A stretch of 64,000 nucleotides of DNA. It comes from Toxotes chatareus. Its lineage: Eukaryota > Chordata > Actinopteri > Toxotidae. The position numbers were made by a program, and so were the translations under genes. The notes below the pieces were generated by a model. The model did not search any database. It saw nothing but the letters and a program-made list of their open reading frames with translations, and was not told the origin of the DNA. The stretch covers positions 19,885,035 through 19,949,034 of the forward strand of contig CM028903.1 of the NCBI GenBank assembly GCA_016801885.1, read 5' to 3'. Shown here in pieces: positions 37,560 to 48,102 of this stretch; within the stretch, counting starts at the first letter, position 1, and every line of letters begins with the position of its first letter.

Positions 37560-38510
37560 CGGAAAACCACATGCGTCAGAAGTTTAGGGACTGAACCCTG
37601 GCAAAACCAAAACTTATGATGTAGTTGTCCAAATTTGAATTAGTTATTCTCACCATGAAAATTAACATGGAAAAAAACATGTAGCTGAGAGTAAATTGCT
37701 TGCATTGTTATAATCAGAATTAAAACCAGCTTTATGAGCTAAGTATTTTGTAAACAGCCAATAGAAAACAACATACGATGCCTATGGTCAAACTGTTGCT
37801 GTAAACAAGAATTCTTTTAAGAGTGTGGGATGCAAAAGCTCAGATAAATAATGTATGGGTATAGCTTATGCAGATAAAGTAGGTGGTTAATTATGTACAG
37901 TACATGCAGGTATGGACATCTATGTACACTGTATATACCCTATTTAGATTTATTTTTAACAATGGATCGTGGGTGTCCATTGTTTGTGGCTGCACAATGT
38001 AAATACCTATATCAAACTGCAATATAACCTGTAAGTAGCAATAACAGTGTTCTCCTAACGCTGTTATTTTGTGGCGACCACCATCTAATTACAGCTGTTT
38101 TTCTCCCCTGCATATTTGCAAAAAATACCCTTCACTTCAATGGTATCACGGCCGAAAATGTAACGCTTTTATTTGAAGACAAAACCGGCTGTTTCCGGTT
38201 CGTATGTCTCTGTCAGTGTCTGATTTGACGCAGCTTTTTCTGGCGACGTGGATCCTGCAGCGCTTCCTGTGAAAGCAGCTTAAGATCCGGCAGAGAAGCA
38301 GAACATGTTGTACCTGTGAGCTCCTGCTGCACAGCAAAAAAACATACAGGCTTCACTCAAACAGCCCATCAACTTCACTTCTGAGAATTCAGCAGCCCTA
38401 CAATTTGCAAAGCAGATGGAAAAATATAGATTGATATGGTCTTTTGGTCTTTTGAGTCATACGAATCTTCCAGGGAGTTTAAGGTTGAACGAGAGACTTC
38501 ATCTAATTTT
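37560..38510. other. Spacer between copb2 and rbp2
   Basis: AT-rich except for a CpG-containing patch at about 38150-38320, which carries CCGGCTGTTTCCGGTT (two ETS-like cores) and 'gcgcttcctgtg'. That patch may be regulatory. No gene is visible. Confidence 0.35.
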
Positions 38511-38665
38511 ATTTATTTATTTATTTGCAGTGCACCACTAGCTGCCTTTGTCTTGACAGAATTTTGTGCAAATATTCAAGACACCATTTACATATTTTAA
38601 AGTGGAAACTTTCAGATTTTAAGGGCAAAAGAACAGTTAAAAAAAGAACAGTGGTCTTAAATCCA

Positions 38666-38671
38666 TTTATT
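38666..38671 (-). terminator. rbp2: rbp2 candidate poly(A) signal
   Basis: Minus-strand AATAAA about 85 nt after the stop, a typical short 3' UTR for this family. An overlapping set of AATAAA copies at 38511-38524 is an alternative. Confidence 0.45.
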
Positions 38672-38754
38672 ACAGATCTCCACTATCACTTTATAAATAG
38701 ACAGCAACATGCAACACGTGACAGACAGTTTTGCAGGTGAGGTTTGTTTCCATG

Positions 38755-40711
38755 TTATTGTGTCTTCTTAAATACTTGGTGGCAGACTTTGTCGAGCACA
38801 GTGATTTCCTGAAAGAGGAGACACAGACCTTTAGACCGCGAGTCCAACATGATACAACAGCTCTTTCTCTGAGTTACATAACCAGGTTTGGCTCAAATCT
38901 ATATGTTTCAGACAGTGATTTATTTACTTCTCGTTCTTATCGCCCAAAGATATGAGACAAATCAGTGAGATCTAACTGCAGGAAGATTTCATTAAACGAG
39001 TGAAGAGAGGAAGTATTTGTTCTTTTGAGAGTGCTTTTTGGTGTTAACTTTGTTTAATGTGGCTGCAGCTTCAGCGAATGAGCAGGTGGCCTGCTGATGC
39101 AGCTGTGGTCACACATGAACATCTCATTTCCTGGCAAATGTGTAAATGCGTTCACACCGCTGTGCAAGGTGTTAACCACTGTCGTGCTTTCTCTCACCAG
39201 GTGTAGCAGGTCTCCCTCCATCCAGTGTTTCCACCCACGATTTTCCTTCTCCCCCTTCTGAACACACACACAGCTTGTCCCCGTCCCAGGTAACCAGTGT
39301 CTGTTTTATCACCACACAAACAATACAGAGCAGAGCACATACCTCATTTCATTCTAGAGAAAAATGTAAAAGAAATCAGAAAACAGTCCCACCTTGACTT
39401 TTCGGTTGTCCAGGCCCTTTGTGTGCTCCTCAAACTCCTCTCCCACGGTGAAGTTGACCTCGTAGTTTCTGAAGGTGCTCAGTGTCTTCGTTTCAAACTT
39501 GTCTCCGTTCTGGACGATCACCTTTGTCTGGTGCAGATGGGAAGCGATCTTTCTGGTGGCAAAGTCAATGTCTGAAAAAAATAAAAATAAATGAATGGTA
39601 TAATGTCAGTGGGAGCACTGTGGATCAGTCAGTCAATCTGGCAAGTTTTTTATAGCTATGAAGCATTTTCTCTTGCTGGTTTGGTGTGTAGTGTGCCTTT
39701 TTAACTCACTGCTTCATGACTAAATCCTTAGTGTGCACAGACACACCAAACGCACACATCCACAGGCACACATGATATTATGATTCCTCTCGACAGTCTC
39801 ATTTACCCTTTAAAAATACCCCAAGCCAGAATAGGCCTAAATGAGTTTCTCCGCCCGTTCAGCGCAGGGCCCTGCCAAAGAGAACCACCCACCCTCACTG
39901 TTCAGATATTCATATCCCATTTGCTCTAAAGTGAAAATTCAATTTCTTCCCATCACTCTTACAGATATGGCCCCTATATTTACCCATCTAACTGATATTT
40001 TTGACCCATTTCCATAAGGATGTCATTTTCCTATTCACTTAATGGAAATGAGGTGCAAGCATTCAGGATTTCCTGGATTTTGTGTGAGCTGAGTGTGGCG
40101 GGGTTGTTTTATGAATTTCAGATATAGTCGTGAATAATGAAAGTGTTTCTGGGCCTGATCAGTGACGTGCCAAAAGGAGGAGAGAGTGAGCGGTGGACTC
40201 TCTCTTTTCCTTTTTTTTTTTTTTTAATTTAAAGTGACGACCTGGCCCGCTGCCTGATCCACGGTCAGAATCTGTTTTCTGTGAATCAGGAGGATGAAAA
40301 TGCAGAAGGGAGTGAATCAATATTTATTTGGCATGATAACAGACGGCAGCCGCTCAGAGTGGAGGTTAACTTGGCCTGACAGCAGCTCAATGAGGAAATG
40401 AAGCAATGCCACAACATTCCTCTATTTTCCTCTCTCGCTCTCTCTCCTTCACTCGCACTGCTGCTCTCGCTCTTTCTTTCGCTCTCATTCCAGATTTTCT
40501 GCTCAGTCCTTCCACTCTTCTCAGTTGCATCTTTAAATGTAACCCTTCAATTTATCCCTGTTTTTAATAAGGCTTACAAGCTCCATTCTCCCCCTCTAAG
40601 CAGTAATGCTTTCAGTAGGCAGGATGAGTTCAACTTACCGAGGGCCTTCATGACCTCCTCGAAGTTCTCATTGCTCACCATCTCCCAGCGTCCATTGTAG
40701 TCGGCAGGCAT
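38755..40711 (-). CDS. rbp2: Retinol-binding protein 2 (CRBP II), apparent frameshift
   Basis: Cytosolic retinol/retinal carrier of the lipocalin/FABP fold, chiefly intestinal. Four exons in the standard FABP layout: 40639-40711 (73 nt), 39393-39571 (179 nt), 39198-39300 (103 nt), 38755-38808 (54 nt with TAA). Protein start MPADYNGRWEMVSNENFEEV carries the family signature; then DIDFATRKIASHLHQTKVI, TLSTFRNYEVNFTVGEEFEE, LDNRKVK, and the end VCHQVFKKTQ. Exon 3 should be 102 nt. Here one extra base in the TG run at about 39263-39272 breaks the frame between TLVTWDGDKL and the downstream CVQKGEKENRGWKHW. Splice sites offer no one-base alternative. All else is intact, so an assembly or sequencing indel is likelier than a pseudogene. 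Without the extra base the product is 135 residues. It is probably rbp2a of the fish pair; paralogue assignment is uncertain. Confidence 0.9.
39572..40638. other. rbp2: rbp2 intron 1
   Basis: About 1.07 kb. Includes a GC-balanced block at about 40140-40380 ('tgatcagtgacgtgcc') with a CRE-like TGACGTG, and a pyrimidine-rich stretch at 40420-40500. It could hold intronic control elements; there is no repeat or gene. Confidence 0.35.
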
Positions 40712-40793
40712 TTTGACAGGAGTGTGAGCAGAGGAGCAGTTTGCCTTTAAGTTTGTCTATCACACTGAGAGAGCCAGTTCAAGGGCCCAGCCC

Positions 40794-40799
40794 TTTATA
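40794..40799 (-). promoter_or_regulatory. rbp2: rbp2 TATA box
   Basis: TATAAA on the minus strand, 83 nt upstream of the ATG, in the context GTTTATAAAGGGC. This predicts transcription start at about 40765-40770 and a 5' UTR of about 55-60 nt, as in mammalian CRBP II genes. Confidence 0.75.
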
Positions 40800-40827
40800 A
40801 ACACAGTGTGTGTGCGTGTGTCTAAGT

Positions 40828-40840
40828 GGACCAAAGGACA
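40828..40840. promoter_or_regulatory. rbp2: DR1-like nuclear-receptor site of rbp2
   Basis: GGACCAAAGGACA on the + strand is a one-base-spaced direct repeat of AGGTCA-like half-sites, about 30 bp upstream of the TATA box. Mammalian CRBP II promoters are controlled through DR1 elements bound by RXR, HNF4 and PPAR. A second half-site, AAGTTCA, is at 40888-40894. Binding here is inferred. Confidence 0.4.
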
Positions 40841-40849
40841 GGGTCCGCC

Positions 40850-43679
40850 AGATAATTCCCTCAGGACATTGTGCATGTGTGATATAAAGTTCAGGTTTAC
40901 ATAGTGCACAGTGAACACACAACTTCACTATAGGGTACATGTATATTTCATATGATGAAAATGCCCTATTACCTGCAGCCCTATGTAGTTTGTGCGGATG
41001 CACTTAAAGAGTCTGCTGCACATTTTTTCAATACTCATTTCCTCAACTAGCTAGCTTCATCAATTACTCATTCTAATGGACTGAACAGGAGGAAAGATAG
41101 AGGGACAAAGATGAGTGCCTATTACCTCAGCTGCCTGCAAGTTCATTTCTTCCTTTCTGTTCTTGCGGTGGGAGGATTCCTCTCTGGTTTCACAATCAGG
41201 GAACAAAGTTTTTAAGTTCGCAATTCCACAAGAGTCTGAAATTCAAGATTTGTTTCATAGAAATGTCTCAAGTTTCTCTGGACTCTTTAAAAATTATTTC
41301 AAAATAAGACACTTAACACTGGAGCTACTTCATCTGCAGGAGTGTGTATGCATGTGTAAACAGACAGTATTTATACCAGTGTTTTTTTCTGTGTGTGTAT
41401 GTGAATGTCTGAGCTGCTCACTGGTTTATGCAAAGTTCCCCCCTGGTTTGGTTTGACTTACAGTCTTACCACTGGGCTACATTTCATTATTTATGTCAAA
41501 TGTGAAATAGATCTTGAATCACCTCCCTGTCCTCTTTATCTCAGATGTCAAAAGAATCTGTTTCTCAACAGCAGCCATAATCAGAACAGTTTGCTCTCTG
41601 GATCTCTTTCAAAAGGGATGAAGTGCTTTCCTAGCACATATAGTGAAAAAAAAAAACATTTATGTGGACTGTATCTGGACTATCTAGACTATGACACCAA
41701 TTCAATCTTGTGATGATGTGGTTGTATGTGGAGGATCAAAGGTGAGTTAGGCGGTCTGTGTCATTGTTTATCAGAGCTGATAAAGAGCGTAGATATAAAG
41801 TAACACTTCTCTTTTACCCACAGGCAATTGTCTTTATACTTCATTTTTACTGCATAATGACAATTACCAATATTGCCCCTAACATACAAATAACTATTAA
41901 ATAATGTGCATTCAAAAAGTGTCCCACAGTAACATTAGGTAAGAGACTGTAGAAATGCACAGCAAAGTTAAAGCTGCACTGATCAATATTTTTACATCAA
42001 AAAAAAAAAAAAAAAATAACAACATGCAGTTGGTAGAGAACAAAATCGAGCTAAAAGGAGAGTGAATACTGGATTCACTGGACTTGCAACTGTATGCAAA
42101 AATGTTCACCCTAACAACTGTACAATGTGACAAGATGTCAGTGTTGTGTTTACAGCTTGCCCTCAAGTGGCCAATAGATAAACAAATAAATAAATCAAGG
42201 AATGCAGTTTTAAAGCCAAATCTTCTTCTTCAAATCTACTACACTATGTCCTGCATTTTTTCACAAAGCGAATTAATATCCACATACAAAAGATATGGCT
42301 TATAACTCTAGAGTAACACAAAGTAGTGCACATCAGTGATAAAGAAGGTTAAAAAACTTCTCCTGTCAGTTCAAGTACTTACTTTAAAGTAAATTAAGTA
42401 CCTGAATTTTCGGCTGCACACAGTCGGTATTCAGCTGGATAAGATGCTCTTTGGTTGTTTTGGTTAACACTGAATGACACTGCTACAAGCTGTGTCAAAT
42501 AGACAGGTGTGGTTTTCAGAACATAAACACAGACAGAAACTTTAAAGGCCTGCTGACATTCTTCTCAATAAGCATCTTACTACAAAGTGACGGGGTCCCT
42601 CATGAATGCATGGTTCCTACACTGGTTCCTCAGTGCCCATCTCACTCGTTTGAAATGGGCGGGGTTCAGTTAGAAAAAGGTGATGTCACATGCTTCCCTG
42701 CACTAATCAGATTTAGCAACATTTGAATCAAAATCAATAACAGTCATCTGGTTCTTTGATCCTGTGTCCAGCACTGTCAATCAAATCTGATCAAATCAGA
42801 CCCACAGAGCCCTGATACAGCAGATTAGCTGAGTTTTAGATTATTTATTTGTTAATAAATAATACCTCAGAATGGTTTGTCATGAATAATTAATGTTATA
42901 GAAAACTACTTAAGATTTGAAACCAGATTTTCATGGATTTTGAAATGCTACAGGGATTTAAGGGAAATGAAGAAAACAATGAATTGTATGGATGATGGAT
43001 GAGCTTTTAATGCAGAATAAAGCAGTTGTGGACAACAGATGCTGTAAGAATTACCTATTTTAATTTAGAGACAAATGTGGACTGCTTTACCAATGCTCTT
43101 GCTTTAACCACAGTAAAGGTTATTTCTGGTACTGATTTAAACACCCTTGTTTAAAATATTTATAACTTAGTTTTGAAATTTCTATTCAACATATTATTCT
43201 TGAGATTTGTAACTTACAATCTCAGTGAGCAATGCCAATGAGCTACCATCACTCTGTAGACAAAACTCAAAAGTTGATATCCTCAAGCATCACCTCAACT
43301 CAACTCCAGGGTTACAGGAACATTTTGTTCAGTTCACCACACAGGGGCAATGTTGGTACGTACAAGTGGAAAACCAGAGGTAGCAATATCCTGTGCTCTG
43401 TGCAAAATATTACCACATGTTATACTGTGATCAAAGTTAAGATGACACAGAGCCATCTGGCAAACGAGAGGCCGACTTAGTGGAAATCTGTTCTATGGTT
43501 TTTGTTTTTTTTTTGCTTTTGTCAGGTGAATTGGAAGGAATTTGTAACTTGTAGGAACAAGTTAAAGAGGCAGTAAGTGGTTTACAGTAAACATCAAGGT
43601 ACAGAAAAGATGATTTGAATATGAATTTAACGATTTAGAGAATGAGAAGTGATCCTATAAGTAAGAGGGATTGCACCCA
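40850..43679. other. Intergenic DNA right of rbp2, no gene seen
   Basis: AT-rich, with poly(A) runs at 42000-42016 and 41647-41656. Open frames such as 41115-41456 lack ATG/splice support and protein-like character. rbp1, the neighbour in tetrapods, is not recognisable here. Confidence 0.45.
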
Positions 43680-43830
43680 GTTGCACATGCACGCTTGCTC
43701 GTACGCAGTATCTCGTACGCTTATGCAAATGCAATGAGGGTAATTTTAATAATGCATGACAGCAGATCCATTTTTAATTCTGCCTAATTCACACCTAATG
43801 GCACATCCTGCGCCCCATAACCTTGGAGGC
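43680..43830. other. Candidate conserved element with octamer and twin CGTACG sites
   Basis: CTCGTACGC occurs twice (43698-43706, 43712-43720), followed directly by the POU octamer ATGCAAAT at 43723-43730 and then TAAT/ATTA cores. The sequence is high-complexity and unlike its flanks. Enhancer-like by texture only. Confidence 0.3.
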
Positions 43831-45889
43831 ATAGGCCCACAGACCCACACACAAACACACAACGACACGCATCTGTATGTTAAATGAACATTTTCACACA
43901 ACTTGGCCGCATCTCCCACCTTTCAGCTTATCTACATTGTGTTCGTACGTTACCCACAGCATCTCATTTTAAACACATCATATGTTGTGGTTGACAGGCT
44001 GTGAAGTAATCCTACACCTGTGCTCCCCATGACTCCTCATTTCTCCCCTCTCCCTCTGAGAGTTGTGTTTCTGTGTATCTCATCCTAATCTTTTATCAGA
44101 AAGATGTTTTGGATTGTGCGTGCATGCTGCGTCAGTTTCCGCAATACACTTTCAACAATCCTGTGCGATTCAGTTCAATTTGGTTCATTAGCGTGCCATT
44201 CAAAGCACTGCATTACTAAGTCTTTACATCCCCATGCAGCTCCCGCAGTGGCCCCCTCTTCCTCCTCCCTGTTGTTTCAAAACATCAAAGGTTAGATTAA
44301 TCACCATCCTCAGAGGAGACAAATGACTGAGAAAAGTCTGCTCTTTGTTATGAAACCTTAGTCATGGATTTCAGCAGAGAGTATATATATATTTGTAATA
44401 TATTTTCATCCCACCCATGGACTCTAATAGTGAAGCGTCTTGCTGTGTGCTTTGATGTCCCTGTGAGAATTGAAAGGGCCCCAGTGTTCCCACACGACTG
44501 AATGATTTTTGCTTTTATCCTCCTCATGGAAGCTTTTCTGAAAAAAACAAGAAAGAAAAGCTCAGCAGTGGTGTTACATGTGTCAGTACAAGATTAAAAA
44601 AAAAAAAAAAATAGCCATGTTAGTAGAGATCGTACATACAGAAGAAAGGCATGCCTACACACACCAAACACACACATACACACATGCAGAAAATTACATT
44701 TTTACTCTCAAAAACGTTTAAGACAAAGGACAAAAGCCAAGGGAAAGAAAGTGCATTTATATACACTCACAAACTGTGCAGTCCTTTAGAGAGGAGAAAA
44801 TAATAGGCCTCCAGGTTGGACAGCCTTGATATCAATAGATGATGCCTATTCAGGTGCCACAGACACATTCTCAAAGCAAGGTACCTGTGGAGGCATATTC
44901 TGTGTCAAGGTCACCCCGGGTATAGGTCCTGTCATGAATGTATGCATGCACTATATGCACTTGCCCGTGGTTGTTTGTCCATTTATGCATGCTAAATGCC
45001 TCGCCTTGCCTGACCATCATCACTCTCCTACGCCTGCTTTGATCCGACCTATACCAGCCTGGTATCCAAGCCCATTCATTTCCAAGGAGCATAAATCAAA
45101 TCCCATGTTCCACCTCTGTGTGTGTCATCCCATCCCCTGAGGGGAAACCTTGCGATCCTAACCTCCACCAATCCAATGTGGTGTTTCCTCACACATCCAC
45201 CCCCCGAAAGGAGCATCCAGATAATCATAGGAAGAAAACATACTGTAAGCTCTCTGCTATCTTTCACTTTTTTGATTTTTTTTTCCCTCAGGAAGTTTGA
45301 GCTGGAAAGTAGAGAGGAGAAGAACGGGATGACAATGCTAAATATTTCATGTTTTCCTCTTGGTAATTCCCTGCAGTCGGAACGAGACCTCGTTTTCCAC
45401 AGAAACATGAGCAACTGTGGGACTGATTGTGGGAGCCTGGTAAACTCTGTGTTTCACTCTATTTTTTATTTTTTTTTGCTTCTCTGCTCTGAAATAGGCC
45501 TGGATGGTGATGCATAATGCATGGGGCTTCCTATGTGGAGCTGGAAAGGGCTGTGGGTCCTGAGGGATCAGCCAGGGAAAGGGTGATCAGATTCGAATTC
45601 TGCAGCGTAGGGCCAGGCACGTCAAAGAAAGGAGATAGAGAAAAAAGATTAATTTGCCCTATACTCACTCCTGTGTTTTTGGGTTGTTCAAATTACTGTA
45701 ATCCTCCTGTAACTCTTCCAATGTGTACATATTTGTACATACATTTACATATGACTAGATAATTACAGTCTAAATTGTATGTCTATACTGTTTGTCTACG
45801 GGTTGCCAATTTCCAGTGCGCCATAGTCCAAAAGCCTCCAGCCTGGAGAGGATTTAGGCTACCAGGTGCCTCCTCCATCATGAAGTCAT
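43831..45889. other. Intergenic DNA, no gene seen
   Basis: Short CA-rich patches at 43845-43862 and 44655-44690 and a poly(A) run at 44596-44611. Pyrimidine-rich 45440-45490. No coding support. Confidence 0.45.
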
Positions 45890-46170
45890 AAGCCAGGTTT
45901 TTATCCAAATGCATCTCAAATTTTTTTAACAAACTTACAGAAAATCAGTAAAAGAAAATGCAAATAAATGTGTGTTTCCATCCACCACTGTTATGCAAAT
46001 ATTAGGAGTTGGCTCGTCAGGAGAAACAGCTGGTGGTGCTCATTCTCCAGTCGGGTGCCATCAAACCACTGCACAAGACGAGGGCAGCGACGTAATTAAA
46101 ATAGCGGCAGTCAGACTTCAAATGCTGGAAAATCATCCAATATTTAAACTTTTTCTACAAATAACCCTAG
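45890..46170. repeat. Probable dispersed fish repeat
   Basis: 'ccaggtttttatccaaatgc' with 'tgtgtgtttccatccaccac' and 'gagggcagcgacgtaattaa' read like copies of a fish interspersed sequence I have seen repeatedly. Family and exact ends are not determined. Confidence 0.35.
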
Positions 46171-47587
46171 AAATGTCATCAGGATGATCTCAGCTTTGAT
46201 TTAACATATATATTTCAATATTATTTTTCATATATTTCCAAACAATCCACTGCAAATAATTAACACATCATTGGTATCACTTTTGTCTTTGTTCCTGCCT
46301 TTCAACCCTTTTTAACACACTGCTTGTACAGGTTTTGGCAAAGAGAGGACAGGATAGGAGAGGAGAGGAGAGGAGCTATTGGTGGAAACGAAAGTCCGTT
46401 CTGCTGAGACAGTTAGTTGCCAGTCCATCTGGGTAGAGATGGAAAGTGCTCCAGTTGTCACAAACATTCTGCATTTCTGTCTGTGCCCTCTATAACAAAC
46501 ACTGATGGAGAGAGAAGGGGGCAAGGAAAAAAAGGAAGAAGACAGGAATGAGTGAAAAAACAAGAAGGGACATAAAGCAATGTGAGAAAGAAGGAAGGCA
46601 GTCCAAAATAAGGGAAAGAAAAGATGGAGGGACAGCAGAAAAAGAGGATGAAAGGAAAATGTAGATTGTTATTTCACATTTATTCCTCACTGTAGGCACG
46701 TGAACGTCGTCTGTATCTCTGATGTGTGGCACGGGAGTGGAATGAGAAAACTTTGGCCCAGGCTCACATCTAATTTCTCTTAGTTATTTGGCCTTTCTGC
46801 TTGTGAAGCTTTCAATCTCGGAGGCATTCTGGGGTCCAGATTATCTCTTTCGTTTGGAGAAAATGAGCTGAGCTGGAGGCTAAATTACCTCCCCTGCCTT
46901 ATGTGAGCTCATTTTTCCCACACCACCATTAGCTCGCTAAAGCCATTTGGAGATGCACAGTGGAGTGTTTCCATGTTCATCAGTAAGTGCCTGGCATTCC
47001 TTCAGTCACTTATAACCAGAACTGTCTCTGTGTGATAATTCATGCCTCAGGCCTGTGTTTCTGCGCCAGGATGGATATACAAGGGACATTTTGATGGAGA
47101 AGAGTAGAGATTTCAAACTAAAAGTCGTATCCAGTCATCACTGCTCCATTCTCACTCTTGAGCTTGGGTGATATAATAGAAGAAGGATTATTTAAAGAAT
47201 GAGCTGTGACTAATGCAAAGTTGGTTTGTACAGCCTATATTTTAATTGAAAGAAAAACAAAGTATTATAACAAAGTGTACTGGAGTATTCTATTGATGAC
47301 ACATGCGTTGGTGTAGTGTGTGCAGGGATGTTTCAGTGTGCCTTTCTCTGTAAATGTATAGCCTGCAAATTCATATACAGTGCAGCTGATGTAGACACAG
47401 TTTTTATTCTGCCTTCGAGTGTGACCGTTCGGAAAGACCTGTGTTGATTTCCAATGTGGTCGGATAACACATTGTAGGATCTAGTTCTGAAAAGGCATAA
47501 CCAGACCTTTAGCTCTCAGTCATGATTGATTTGTTGACACCTGAGATTACTGAGGCAATGGATGGTCTGATGTCAAGGGTAAACTCT
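46171..47587. other. Intergenic DNA with a candidate conserved block
   Basis: A (GGAGA)n run at 46350-46375 and a purine-rich stretch to 46650. About 46740-47000 is high-complexity, carrying CTAATT, TTAGCTCG and similar sites, and could be a non-coding element. No gene. Confidence 0.3.
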
Positions 47588-48102
47588 GTTGGAAAATGGT
47601 CGATTGCTCAATCCAGGCTTGGACTAAGTTGCTGCCCCAAGTGAAACAGGTTCACAAATGAGGGTAACACAGATTGTTGAGATGTCAGCAGTAATGTGGG
47701 AGTTGTTCTGGACTGTGATGATGAAGAGGGCACTGAGCCTGAAGGCAAAGGTTTCAATTTACAAGTTTACTTATGTTCCATACCTCAGCCGTGGTCATGA
47801 GCTTTAGGTAATGACTGAAAGAATGATATTGCTGAGTTGCCAAATTGCTGGGTTGCTGGGGGACCCACCCTAAAATAGGATCTTGAAAAGGAGCTTGGAG
47901 TAAAAGTGATTCACGAATAAAGCCAGTTTGGTCACATCTAACTCGGAGGAGGCCCATGGTCAGACCGAAAACACGCATGAGGGATTACATATCCCATCTG
48001 GCCTGGAAACATACTGGGATCCCCCAGGAGAAGCTGCTGGACGTGGCAGAGGTGAAGGAAGTCTGTGCTACCTTGCTTAGCCTGCTGCCACCTTGACCCA
48101 GA
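47588..48102 (+). mobile_element. Decayed LINE fragment, 3' end of reverse-transcriptase ORF
   Basis: Recognisable in pieces: 'aagttgctgccccaagtg', then a stretch coding LSLKAKVSIYKFTYVPYLS, 'ggtcatgagctttaggtaat' (HEL.VMTERM), then 'gagggattacatatcccatc' and a stretch ending EVKEVCATLLSLLPP-like. These are the C-terminal landmarks of an abundant fish LINE. Stops and frameshifts are frequent, so it is an old relic. Confidence 0.75.
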
